A DNA stretch of 64,000 nt, from NCBI RefSeq assembly GCF_042663885.1, contig NZ_JBHSXV010000001.1; one strand, written 5' to 3'. The first letter of the stretch is position 1, and each line of letters begins with the position of its first letter. The notes below the pieces were generated by a model, which was not told the DNA's origin, did no database searches, and worked only from the letters and a program-made list of their open reading frames with translations. Source of the stretch: Aquipuribacter hungaricus (GTDB lineage Bacteria > Actinomycetota > Actinomycetes > Actinomycetales > JBBAYJ01). Shown in pieces: positions 1-7,091 of this stretch. A program made the translations under genes and the position numbers.

Positions 1-502
1 GGTGTTCGCCACCGGGACCGTCGGCAGCCTGGGGGGGTCGCAGTACCAGGGCCGCGAGGCCGGGCTCGTGCTCCCCGTGGCCGGCGCCATGGTCCTCACC
101 GGCGACCCCACCGGCGCCGGGTCGTCCCCGACGGTCTGGAGCAGCGCCTGGTCGGTGCCGACGGTGCAGCCCGGTGAGGTGCTGCGCGCCGGCGACCGGC
201 GGACCGCGCCCGGCGGTCGGGTGGTGACCGTGCTGCAGGGCGACGGGAACCTGGTGACCTACCGCGACGGGCGGGCGGTGTGGGCCAGCCGTACGGCCGG
301 CGTCGACGTCGCCGTCATGCAGGGCGACGGGAACCTCGTGCTGTACCGCGAGGTGCGCGGCTCGACCGGGACGGTGACGGCGCTGTCGGCGGTGTGGAGC
401 ACGCGCACGGCGGGCAACCCCGGCGCCCGGTTCGTCACCCAGGACGACGGCAACGCGGTGGTGTACTCCCGGACCGACCGCCCGCTCTTCTCCGCGCGGT
501 AG
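1..502 (+). CDS. Bulb-type (B_lectin) mannose-binding lectin, 3' part only
   Basis: The reading frame is open to the left edge, so only the last ~167 residues are seen and the in-frame GTG at 2 is not taken as the start. Three copies of the bulb-lectin sugar-binding signature QxDxNxVxY are visible (QGDGNLVTY, QGDGNLVLY, QDDGNAVVY). The segment aligns along its whole length with the last domain of the lectins at 12477-13691 and 16757-17968, including a shared SAW...PG...L..G-RR stretch and a TRTAGNPGA linker, and ends PLFSAR against VLFPR/VLYPR. By that comparison it should be a secreted protein of about 400 residues whose signal peptide lies outside the window. Family members bind mannose-type glycans; a role in adhesion or antagonism is inference. 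Confidence 0.85.
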   Translation, partial: VFATGTVGSLGGSQYQGREAGLVLPVAGAMVLTGDPTGAGSSPTVWSSAWSVPTVQPGEVLRAGDRRTAPGGRVVTVLQGDGNLVTYRDGRAVWASRTAGVDVAVMQGDGNLVLYREVRGSTGTVTALSAVWSTRTAGNPGARFVTQDDGNAVVYSRTDRPLFSAR

Positions 503-507
503 GCCCC

Positions 508-1152
508 GTGCCCCAGCTGCTGAAGGTCCAGAACTTCACCGTGTCCGCCGACGGCTACGGTGCCGGTGAGGACCAGACCCTCGAGCGTCCTTTCGGCCAC
601 GCCGACCCGCGCGACCTCATGGCCTGGGTGCTGGCGACCGCGAGCTTCCCCGGCCGGGCCGGCCCCGGCGGTACCCGGGGGCTCGACGACTCCCTGGTCC
701 GGGACTTCCACCACGGGATCGGCGCCGAGATCATGGGGCGCAACAAGTTCGGCCCGCAGCGGGGGCCGTGGACCGACCACGCGTGGCAGGGCTGGTGGGG
801 CGACGAGCCGCCGTTCCGCACGCCGGTCTTCGTCCTCACCCACCACCTGCGGCCGTCGTTCAGCCTGGGCGCGACGACGTTCCACTTCGTCGACGGGACG
901 CCGGCGGAGGTGCTCGACCAGGCCCGCGGGGCGGCCGGTGGCCGTGACGTCCGCCTCGGCGGCGGCGCGCAGACCGTCCGTGCCTTCCTCGACGCGGACC
1001 TCGTCGACACCCTGCACGTCGCGGTGGCCCCCCTGGAGCTCAGGTCGGGCACCAGGCTCTGGGAGTCGCCGGACGAGCTCGACGACCGGTTCCACCACGA
1101 CGTCGTCCCGAGCCCCAGCGGGGTGGTGCACCACCTCTTCTGGCGGCGGTGA
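508..1152 (+). CDS. Dihydrofolate reductase family protein (RibD C-terminal-like)
   Basis: A 214-residue protein starting at GTG 508, six bases after the lectin stop; this start gives the usual N-terminus (VPQLLKVQNFTVSADGYGAG). Seen in order: the FTVSxDGYxAG strand, GIGAEIMGRNKFGPQRGPW, PVFVLTHH, TTFHFVDG and RDVRLGGGAQTVRAF, the nucleotide-binding pattern of the actinobacterial RibD-C/DHFR-like family. Members are NAD(P)H-dependent reductases, mostly of unknown substrate; this one need not make tetrahydrofolate or riboflavin. No classical Shine-Dalgarno is seen; translation may be coupled to the upstream lectin gene. Family assignment is firm, substrate unknown. Confidence 0.85.
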   Translation: MPQLLKVQNFTVSADGYGAGEDQTLERPFGHADPRDLMAWVLATASFPGRAGPGGTRGLDDSLVRDFHHGIGAEIMGRNKFGPQRGPWTDHAWQGWWGDEPPFRTPVFVLTHHLRPSFSLGATTFHFVDGTPAEVLDQARGAAGGRDVRLGGGAQTVRAFLDADLVDTLHVAVAPLELRSGTRLWESPDELDDRFHHDVVPSPSGVVHHLFWRR

Positions 1153-1186
1153 CGTGGCGGTGAGGTGACGCCGGGGTGCCGGTGAG

Positions 1187-2236
1187 TCAGGAGTAGTCGG
1201 CCCGCATGGTGCGGGTCGCGCCGTCGACGGTGACGAGGCCGCCGTAGGGGAGGACCCACTGGGGCCGGGTGTGGCCGAACGGCACCCCCACGACGACCAC
1301 GGCCCCCGGGTTGTAGCGGCCCAGCACCGCGAGCGCCGTGTCCCGCTGCTCGGCCCGGTGGGCGGCCCGCTCCTCGCGACCGCGGCGGACGTCGGGGGAG
1401 GAGGCCGGGGGCCGGGCGACGACGACGGCGTCCACCGCCTCGAGCAGGCCCCGCTCGCCGAGGGAGCGCAGCACCCACCCGAGCTCCCGGGCGGGGACGA
1501 GCTCCTCGGAGGTCTCGAGCAGGAGGACCCCGCCCGCCAGCACGGCGGGGTCGGTCGGGAACCGGCCCGCGGTGAGCAGCCACTGCAGGACCTCGACGCA
1601 CCCTCCCCAGGTCCGACCCGTCACGGAGCGGGCGGGCCCGGCCCAGGTCCAGGCCTCGGTCGGCTCGCGGTCGCCGTGCTCGGTCAGGGCGGCGGGGTCG
1701 TCCCACGGCCTGCCGAAGTCCTCGGACTCGCCGGGCTCCGTGACCTCCAGGGTGCCGCCGGTCAGCAGCGCCGCCCGCAGCGAGCGCGCGTGGACGTCGT
1801 CGACGGCGGGCCCGGCGCCCAGGTGCACCTGCGTGGAGCCGCCGTAGAACCCGGCGACCCCGTGGGTCCACAGCCAGCTGAGCAGGTTGGTGCAGTCGCT
1901 GTAGCCGAGGAACGGCTTGGGGTCCGCACGGACCAGGGCGGGGTCCAGGTGCGGGACGACGGTGATCAGGTCCTCGCCGCCGACGGTGGCGAGCACGGCC
2001 CGGATCTCCGGGTCCCCGAAGGCCGCGTCGAGGTCCGCCGCCCTGGCCTCGGGCGAGGAGCCCGCCGCACGGGTCGTCGGGTACTCGACAGGGACGAGCC
2101 CGGTCAGCTCCGTGAGCCGCCGCATCGCCTGCTCGTGCACCCGCGGTCCGACCGACGGCGCCGCGAAGGAGGGGGAGACGACCGCGACCTTGTCGCCGGG
2201 GACCGCCTTGGGCGGGTGGACCAGGGGCTCGACCAT
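1187..2236 (-). CDS. S66-family LD-carboxypeptidase, MccF-like
   Basis: A 349-residue cytoplasmic protein without signal peptide. GYSDCTN carries the nucleophile Ser113; Glu241 (LLLETSEE) and His322 (VPFGHTRP) complete a Ser-Glu-His triad at spacings close to those of MccF (S118/E243/H311). The S66 family covers murein tetrapeptide LD-carboxypeptidases and MccF-type enzymes that cleave microcin C-like aminoacyl-nucleotides; the triad spacing here fits MccF better. Either cell-wall recycling or immunity to a nucleotide-peptide antibiotic is possible, and the sequence alone does not choose. It stands alone, divergent from the nucleotidyltransferase gene (57 bases between starts). Confidence 0.85.
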   Translation of the reverse strand: MVEPLVHPPKAVPGDKVAVVSPSFAAPSVGPRVHEQAMRRLTELTGLVPVEYPTTRAAGSSPEARAADLDAAFGDPEIRAVLATVGGEDLITVVPHLDPALVRADPKPFLGYSDCTNLLSWLWTHGVAGFYGGSTQVHLGAGPAVDDVHARSLRAALLTGGTLEVTEPGESEDFGRPWDDPAALTEHGDREPTEAWTWAGPARSVTGRTWGGCVEVLQWLLTAGRFPTDPAVLAGGVLLLETSEELVPARELGWVLRSLGERGLLEAVDAVVVARPPASSPDVRRGREERAAHRAEQRDTALAVLGRYNPGAVVVVGVPFGHTRPQWVLPYGGLVTVDGATRTMRADYS

Positions 2237-2292
2237 GCGTGCCAGTCAAGCGCAGCGGCCCGGCGGTCCCGCGTGCGCGGCACCATGTCCGC

Positions 2293-2892
2293 GTGATGAG
2301 CGCCGAGCAGGTGGCGGGCCTCCAGCTCCGGCTGCGCGGACGCGAGTTCGACTGGTGCGTCCTGGGTGGGTGGGGCGTCGATGCGCTCGCGGGTCGCGTG
2401 ACGCGGGAGCACAAGGACCTGGACGTCGTCGTCGACCTCGCCGCCCTCCCGGGGGTGCTCGACCTCCTGGCGGAGGAGGGGTTCCGGCTCGCCCGCGCGT
2501 GGCCGGAGAGCCGTGACCTCCCCGGGCGCCACCCGCTCCTGGGTGACCCGCCCCCGTCGGCCTTTGTCCTCGCCTGCACGGACGGCCGCGAGGTCGACGT
2601 CCACGTCTGCGACGGCCTGGACACCGGCGTCGTCCTCCTGTGGGACACCGACGTGGTGCTCACCACGGCCGGTCTCAGCGGCACCGGCACCGTCGGCGGG
2701 GTCCGGGTGCGCTGCATGACGGCCGACCTGCAGCTGGCCTGCCACCAGGGCTACGACCTGCCGCCCGCGCACGCCGCGGACGTCCGGCTGCTGCGGCAGC
2801 TGCTCGCTGACCGGTCGGAGCCGTCGGAGCGGTCGGAGCGGTCGGAGCGGTCGGAGCTTTCGGACCGGGAGCCATCGCGCCAGGAACGGTGA
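2293..2892 (+). CDS. Nucleotidyltransferase, aminoglycoside 2''-adenylyltransferase/lincosamide type
   Basis: About 199 residues. The N-terminus holds GGWGVDALAGRVTREHKDLDVVVD, split here as GGWGVDALAGR and HKDLDVVVD, the glycine loop and DxD metal motif of the minimal nucleotidyltransferase fold in the aminoglycoside 2''-adenylyltransferase-like family; a second acidic strand follows (REVDVHV). GTG 2293 is chosen because a CACCAT hexamer ends seven bases before it, the arrangement seen at many starts here; ATG 2296 is equally possible. The last 25 residues are a Ser-Glu-Arg repeat encoded by a 9-bp tandem repeat. Its stop overlaps the next start (GTGA), so it is coupled to the RidA gene. Resistance activity is not shown; many chromosomal homologues have no known substrate. 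Confidence 0.78.
   Translation: MMSAEQVAGLQLRLRGREFDWCVLGGWGVDALAGRVTREHKDLDVVVDLAALPGVLDLLAEEGFRLARAWPESRDLPGRHPLLGDPPPSAFVLACTDGREVDVHVCDGLDTGVVLLWDTDVVLTTAGLSGTGTVGGVRVRCMTADLQLACHQGYDLPPAHAADVRLLRQLLADRSEPSERSERSERSELSDREPSRQER
2812..2856 (+). repeat. 9-bp tandem repeat inside a coding region
   Basis: Five consecutive copies of CGGTCGGAG (second copy CCGTCGGAG) in the 3' end of the nucleotidyltransferase gene, encoding a Ser-Glu-Arg repeat. Copy number changes would keep the frame, as the unit is 9 bases. Confidence 0.95.
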
Positions 2893-3344
2893 GCGCTGTC
2901 GACACGGCCGGACCGGCCGCGGGAGGCTGCGGCATGCCTCCGGCTGCCCGGCTCGTGCGGAGCGTCCGGCTGTCCAGCGCCGCGGAGTACGCCTACGCCG
3001 CGGTCACCCCGGCGGGGGCGCGCCTGGTGTTCGCGGCCGGCGCCTGCCCGCTCGACGAGGACGGCGCCACGGTGGGTGCCGGTGACGTGCGGGCGCAGGC
3101 CGCGCAGGTGATGTCCAACCTGGCGACCAGCCTGGAGGAGGCCGGCGCCGGCCTGGGCGACATCGTGCGCACGACCGTCTACGTCGCCTCCTCCGACCAG
3201 CGCGACCTCGTCGCCGCGTGGGAGGTCGTGCGCGACGCGCTCGCGCCGCACGACCCGCCCAGCACCCTGCTCGGGGTCGCCGCCCTGGGCTACGCGGACC
3301 AGCTCGTCGAGGTGGACGCGGTCGCCGCGCTCACGGACGGGTAG
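2889..3344 (+). CDS. RidA/YjgF family protein
   Basis: A 151-residue protein with the RidA (YjgF/YER057c/UK114) fold: FAAGACPLDEDG, a QAAQVMSNLATSLEEAGAGLGDIVRTTVYV helix-strand (given in part: QVMSNLATSLEEAGAGL) and a C-terminal VEVDAVAAL strand. RidA proteins hydrolyse reactive enamine/imine intermediates of amino-acid metabolism; the conserved Arg that binds the carboxylate is not obvious in the usual position, so this may be a divergent subgroup. GTG 2889 overlaps the preceding stop by four bases (GTGA); ATG 2934 is an alternative that removes a 15-residue Ala/Gly-rich lead. It forms a two-gene operon with the nucleotidyltransferase. Confidence 0.85.
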   Translation: MSAVDTAGPAAGGCGMPPAARLVRSVRLSSAAEYAYAAVTPAGARLVFAAGACPLDEDGATVGAGDVRAQAAQVMSNLATSLEEAGAGLGDIVRTTVYVASSDQRDLVAAWEVVRDALAPHDPPSTLLGVAALGYADQLVEVDAVAALTDG

Positions 3345-3371
3345 GGCGCGGCGCCGCGAGACGCTGACGCC

Positions 3372-4397
3372 TCAGCCGGCCTCGGCAGTGTTGACGAGCT
3401 CGGTCAGCAACGACATGCCGGCCCGGTCCACCGAGCGTGCGGTGGAGCTCAGGACGACGACCCCGGTCCCCAGGTCCGGCTGGAAGCCGACGAACGACGC
3501 GAATCCGCCGGTGCCCCCGTTGTGCCACCAGACGGGGTGGTCGGACCCCCGCAGCGGGGTGAGCATCCAGCCGGAGCAGACCTGCAGCCACCGGTTGGCG
3601 CGTGCCTGCGGCTCCTGCACCAGCCGCAGGGCACCGGACAGCGGGCCTTCCTGGGGGACGAGGTGGGCGCGGACGAAGGCGAGCACGTCGTCCGCGCTCG
3701 ACCACAGGCCGCCGGCGGGCGCGACCGCGGCCAGGTCCCAGTCCGGCACCGGTCGGCCACGGCGCGAGTGCCCGGCGGCCCGGCGGTCCTGCTGGTCCGG
3801 GCGCACGGCGGGCACGGTGTCACGCAGCCCGAGCGGACCGGTGACCTCGTCGGCGACCAGCTGCTCCCACGAGGTGCCCGCGTGCCGGGCCAGGGCAGCC
3901 CCGAGCAGGGCGACGCCGAAGTTGGAGTAGGTCACCCGCCGTCCCGGGCGGGCGCTGGGCCGGGCCCTGGCGTAGGCGGCGAGCAGGTCCTCGGGGCCGA
4001 GGCCGCGGTAGGGGTCCGAGCGCTGGCGCAGGCCGCGCAGCAGCACCCCGGGGGGCAGGCGCGGCAGGCCCGAGGAGTGGGAGGCGAGCTGCGCCAGGGT
4101 GATCGGCGGCCGGGGAGCCGGCGTGGGCAGCGCGGGGAGCAGGTCGTCCACGGGGGTGTCGAGCGACAGCTCGCCGCGGGTCACCGCCGCCGCGAGGGCG
4201 AGGGTGGTGAACACCTTGGTGACCGACCCGACCTGGAACAGGGTGCTCCCGTCCGGCGCGGCCGCGGCGCCCCGCCCCGCGCCGTGGACGGCGGTGCGCC
4301 CACCGGCGACCGCGGCCACCACGAGCCCGTCGTGCCGACGCGCCTCCCGCTGGGCGGCGTCCCGCACCCGGTCGGCCAGGTCAGCGTCAGGGCTCAT
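3372..4397 (-). CDS. Serine hydrolase, beta-lactamase class C/AmpC-like fold
   Basis: A 341-residue protein with the three active-site elements of penicillin-recognising serine hydrolases: SVTK (Ser58-Lys61), YSN (Tyr157-Asn159) and HNG (residues 292-294, in HNGGTGG) in place of KTG. HxG in the third motif is typical of the esterase/DD-peptidase-like branch (PF00144) rather than true beta-lactamases. No signal peptide is seen, so a cytoplasmic esterase or peptidase is more likely than an exported antibiotic hydrolase. ATG 4397 is 27 bases after the merR stop, so it is probably the last gene of the drrA-drrB-merR operon. Confidence 0.85.
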   Translation of the reverse strand: MSPDADLADRVRDAAQREARRHDGLVVAAVAGGRTAVHGAGRGAAAAPDGSTLFQVGSVTKVFTTLALAAAVTRGELSLDTPVDDLLPALPTPAPRPPITLAQLASHSSGLPRLPPGVLLRGLRQRSDPYRGLGPEDLLAAYARARPSARPGRRVTYSNFGVALLGAALARHAGTSWEQLVADEVTGPLGLRDTVPAVRPDQQDRRAAGHSRRGRPVPDWDLAAVAPAGGLWSSADDVLAFVRAHLVPQEGPLSGALRLVQEPQARANRWLQVCSGWMLTPLRGSDHPVWWHNGGTGGFASFVGFQPDLGTGVVVLSSTARSVDRAGMSLLTELVNTAEAG

Positions 4398-4424
4398 GCG
4401 GTGATCCCAGCACACAGGCCCGGG

Positions 4425-5282
4425 TCAGCGGACGGTGAGCGTGCCCTGGGAGCCGACGCCCTCGGTGCGGCCCTCGCCGACGGAGGAGGCGACCTCTGTC
4501 CGCCTGACGTCGGTCCACCCCGTCCAGCCGCGCTCCTCCAGCAGGCGCAGCAGCCGCGGCGCGCAGGGGAAGGACTCGACGAACGCGCCGTCGAGCAGGG
4601 CGACGAGGTCCGCGCTGACCGACGGCTCCTCGGTCCGAGGGTCGGTCCCCGTGACGGCGAGGGCGGCCTCGGCGGCCGCGGTCTCGGCCTCGAGGAACGC
4701 CGCGACGTTGTCGGCCAGCGCGGGCAGCCGGGGGTCGTCGGGGCCGCAGTCGGCGAGCTCGCCCATCGCCAGGTAGAGGCGGCGCAGCGTCTCGTTCTCC
4801 AGGGTCGCGTGCTTCATGGCCATGAACGCCGGGACCTGCTCCGGCATCCGCGCCGCGATGAGGATCCAGCTGTCGCGCTCCACCTCGACCATCCGCTCCC
4901 GGAACCCGAGCTCGCGCATCCGGTCCAGGTAGGCGACCGCCTCGGGCGGCAGCGCGAGGCTGTCGCCGGCCGCCAGCTGCGCGATGCGGCTGCGGTGGCG
5001 CTGGAGGTCGCGGATGCCGGCGCGCAGTCTCCGGTCGATCTCCTGCACCGCCGCCGCGAACTCTTCCTCGTCGGCGGCCAGCAGCTGCTGCACCCGGGAC
5101 AGCGGGACGCCGGCCTCGGCCAGGGTGCGGACCTTGACCAGGTCGACCACGGCCGTGGCGTCGTAGCGCCGGTAGCCCGACGCGTCCCTCTCGGGCTCGG
5201 GCAGCAGGCCCGTGGCGTGGTAGTGCCGCACGGTCCGGACCGTCACGCCGGCGTAGGCCGCCAGCTGCCCGATGGTCAGCAC
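4425..5282 (-). CDS. MerR family transcriptional regulator
   Basis: A 285-residue regulator. The N-terminal winged helix is unmistakable (LTIGQLAAYAGVTVRTVRHY, then GLLPEPERD and GYRRYDA), followed by a dimerisation helix of about 80 residues and a helical C-terminal domain of about 150 residues of the type that binds hydrophobic drugs or other effectors. The GTG start at 5282 puts the HTH at the very N-terminus, as is usual in the family. It lies downstream of the ABC-2 transporter genes in the same direction, and a 19-bp palindrome sits in the promoter of that operon, so autoregulation is likely. A short ATG reading frame with a strong ribosome site overlaps the start in another phase (5276-5338). 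Confidence 0.88.
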   Translation of the reverse strand: MLTIGQLAAYAGVTVRTVRHYHATGLLPEPERDASGYRRYDATAVVDLVKVRTLAEAGVPLSRVQQLLAADEEEFAAAVQEIDRRLRAGIRDLQRHRSRIAQLAAGDSLALPPEAVAYLDRMRELGFRERMVEVERDSWILIAARMPEQVPAFMAMKHATLENETLRRLYLAMGELADCGPDDPRLPALADNVAAFLEAETAAAEAALAVTGTDPRTEEPSVSADLVALLDGAFVESFPCAPRLLRLLEERGWTGWTDVRRTEVASSVGEGRTEGVGSQGTLTVR

Positions 5283-5338
5283 CGCACGGCCCCCCGGACC
5301 GCGGCGTCCGTCCCGTCCCCGACGTCGGGTGCCTGCAT
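5276..5338 (-). other. Possible 20-codon leader ORF, or frameshifted N-terminus, overlapping merR
   Basis: ATG 5338 is preceded by GGAGGAGGAG with 6-base spacing, the strongest Shine-Dalgarno nearby, and opens 20 codons (MQAPDVGDGTDAAVRGAVRC) that stop just inside the merR start, which lies in a different phase. Either it is a translationally coupled leader peptide, or merR really starts at 5338 and one G is missing near 5281-5284, since one inserted G would join the frames as ...GAVRVLTIGQL. Confidence 0.4.
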
Positions 5339-5404
5339 GTCGTGCTCCTCCTCCGCGCCGGCGGCGGCGGGTCGTCGCATGGTCGGTCGTCGGCCGATGC
5401 TGCT

Positions 5405-6166
5405 CTACCCGGTCGTGCGGCGGTAGGTGGCCAGGGCGAGCAGGTAGGCGACGAGCAGCAGACCTAGGCACCACGCGACGGCGAGCCAGCCCTGGCCCCC
5501 GACGGGCTGCTCGGCGAGGAGGCTCCGGACGGTGTCGACGATGGCCGTGACGGGCTGGTTCTCGGCGAACCAGCGCACCGGGGCGGGCATGCCGTCGGTC
5601 GGCACGAAGGCGGAGCTGACGAACGGCAGGAACACCAGCGGGTAGGAGAACCCGCTGACGCCGTCCACGGAGCGCGCCGTCAGCCCGGGCACCACCGCGA
5701 GCCAGGTCAGGGCCAGGGTGAGGAGCACGAGGATGCCGAGCACGGCCAGCCACGCCAGCGGCCCCGCCCCGGACCGGAAGCCCATGACGAGCGCGACGAC
5801 GACGACCAGCGCGAGGGACACGAGCGTGGCCACGACGGAGGTCAGGACGTGGCCCCACAGCAGGGCCTGGCGGGCGACGGGCATGGAGCGGAACCGCTCG
5901 AAGAGCCCGCCCGAGACGTCGGTGTACAGCCGGAAGGCGGTGTAGGCGACGCTCGAGGCGATCGTCACCAGGAGGACCCCCGGCAGCAGGTAGCCGACGT
6001 AGTCCTCGCCCCCCGCGTCGATCGCGCCGCCGAAGACGTAGACGAACAGCAGGAGCATCGCCACCGGCGTCACGGCCGTCGTGATGATCGTGTCGGGGCT
6101 GCGCACGACGTGACGCAGGCACCGCCCGAGCATGGTCCGGGTGTCGTGGAGGACGGCCGTGGTCAT
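5405..6166 (-). CDS. ABC-2 type transporter permease, DrrB-like
   Basis: A 253-residue integral membrane protein with six hydrophobic segments (about residues 27-48, 56-77, 100-130, 136-161, 172-190 and 226-247), the ABC-2/DrrB topology. The region after segment 2 contains GGLFERFRSMPVARQALLWG, the conserved cytoplasmic coupling stretch that contacts the ATPase. Its ATG overlaps the stop of the ATPase gene by four bases (ATGA), so the two are translationally coupled. Family members export daunorubicin-like drugs, lipids or other hydrophobic compounds; the substrate is not evident. Confidence 0.9.
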   Translation of the reverse strand: MTTAVLHDTRTMLGRCLRHVVRSPDTIITTAVTPVAMLLLFVYVFGGAIDAGGEDYVGYLLPGVLLVTIASSVAYTAFRLYTDVSGGLFERFRSMPVARQALLWGHVLTSVVATLVSLALVVVVALVMGFRSGAGPLAWLAVLGILVLLTLALTWLAVVPGLTARSVDGVSGFSYPLVFLPFVSSAFVPTDGMPAPVRWFAENQPVTAIVDTVRSLLAEQPVGGQGWLAVAWCLGLLLVAYLLALATYRRTTG

Positions 6167-6951
6167 CGTCGGTCCCCGTCCTGGTCGCGTGCGGTGGGGC
6201 CGTCGCCGACGACCGCGAGGAACACGTCCTCCAGGCTCGGCTGCTTCTCGACGAGCTCGACCCGGGCCGGCGGCAGCAGCCGCCGGAGCTCGGCGACCGT
6301 CCCGTCGGCGATGACGCGCCCCTCGTGGAGGATGGCGACCCGGTCGGCCAGGTGCTCGGCCTCCTCCAGGTGCTGCGTGGTGAGCAGGACCGTCGTGCCC
6401 CGCCCCGCCAGCTCCCGGACGGTCCGCCAGACCTCGGCCCGGGACTGCGGGTCCAGCCCGGTCGTCGGCTCGTCGAGGAACAGCACGGCCGGGTCCCCGA
6501 CCAGGCTCATGGCGAGGTCCAGGCGCCGGCGCATGCCGCCGGAGTACGTCGCCGCCCGGCGACCGGCGGCGTCTGCCAGGTCGAACCGGTCCAGCAGGTC
6601 GTCCGCGGCCGCGCGGGGTCGGGGCAGGCGCCTGAGCGCGGCGACGAGGAGGAGGTTCTCGCGACCGGTCAGGACGTCGTCGACGGCGGCGAACTGCCCG
6701 GTGAGGCTGATGGCCCTCCTCACGCCGGCCGGGTCGGTGGCCACGTCGTGGCCGGCGACGGTGGCGGTCCCGCCGTCGGCCCTGAGCAGGGTGGCCAGGA
6801 TCTTCACCGTGGTGGTCTTGCCGGCGCCGTTGGACCCCAGGAGGGCCTGGACGCTGCCCCGGGGGACGGTGAGGTCCACCCCCCGGAGCACGGCGTGGTC
6901 GCCGTAGGACTTCGTCAGCCCCACGGTCTGCAGTGCGGGTGTCGTGGTCAT
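6163..6951 (-). CDS. ABC transporter ATP-binding protein, DrrA-like
   Basis: A 262-residue ATPase. Walker A is GSNGAGKT (39-46), the Q-loop is SLTGQFAAVDD, the signature is YSGGMRRR, and Walker B is VLFLDEPTTGLD followed by the TTQHLEEAE switch-histidine region. The C-terminal ~70 residues carry the DrrA-type extension (VELVEKQPSLEDVFLAVVG). ATG 6951 is chosen over the longer frame to 7068 because it starts directly at the conserved core (MTTTPALQTVGLTKSYG) and is correctly placed 12 bases after a GACGCT hexamer. First gene of an operon drrA-drrB-merR-serine hydrolase, driven by a MerR-type promoter. Confidence 0.92.
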   Translation of the reverse strand: MTTTPALQTVGLTKSYGDHAVLRGVDLTVPRGSVQALLGSNGAGKTTTVKILATLLRADGGTATVAGHDVATDPAGVRRAISLTGQFAAVDDVLTGRENLLLVAALRRLPRPRAAADDLLDRFDLADAAGRRAATYSGGMRRRLDLAMSLVGDPAVLFLDEPTTGLDPQSRAEVWRTVRELAGRGTTVLLTTQHLEEAEHLADRVAILHEGRVIADGTVAELRRLLPPARVELVEKQPSLEDVFLAVVGDGPTARDQDGDRR

Positions 6952-6957
6952 GGCGCC

Positions 6958-6989
6958 AGCGTCCGGCCCTGACGCAGCGTCAGGGTCAA
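6958..6989 (-). promoter_or_regulatory. MerR-type promoter and 19-bp palindromic operator for the drrAB-like operon
   Basis: On the minus strand TTGACC (6989-6984) is a good -35 box and GACGCT (6963-6958) a plausible -10, separated by 20 bases instead of the normal 17. The perfect palindrome CCCTGACGCAGCGTCAGGG occupies 6967-6985 in that spacer. Over-long spacers filled by a dyad are the hallmark of promoters activated by MerR proteins, and merR lies in the operon. The -10 ends 7 bases before ATG 6951, implying an almost leaderless transcript. Confidence 0.7.
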
Positions 6990-7034
6990 GCCCTCCGCCC
7001 GCCGCGGCCGGTGGCGCGCTCGGTGGGGCGTCCC

Positions 7035-7040
7035 TAGCCT
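7035..7040 (+). promoter_or_regulatory. Possible -10 box of the sugar transporter gene
   Basis: TAGCCT lies about 50 bases before ATG 7092 and resembles the -10 boxes at other genes here (for example 39913-39918). No convincing -35 is seen. A ribosome site (GGAGGGGCAGG) lies between it and the start, so this gene would have a leader. Confidence 0.3.
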
Positions 7041-7091
7041 CTGACGCACCTCGGGGGCCGGGGGTCACCCGGAGGGGCAGGTGCAGGGGTC

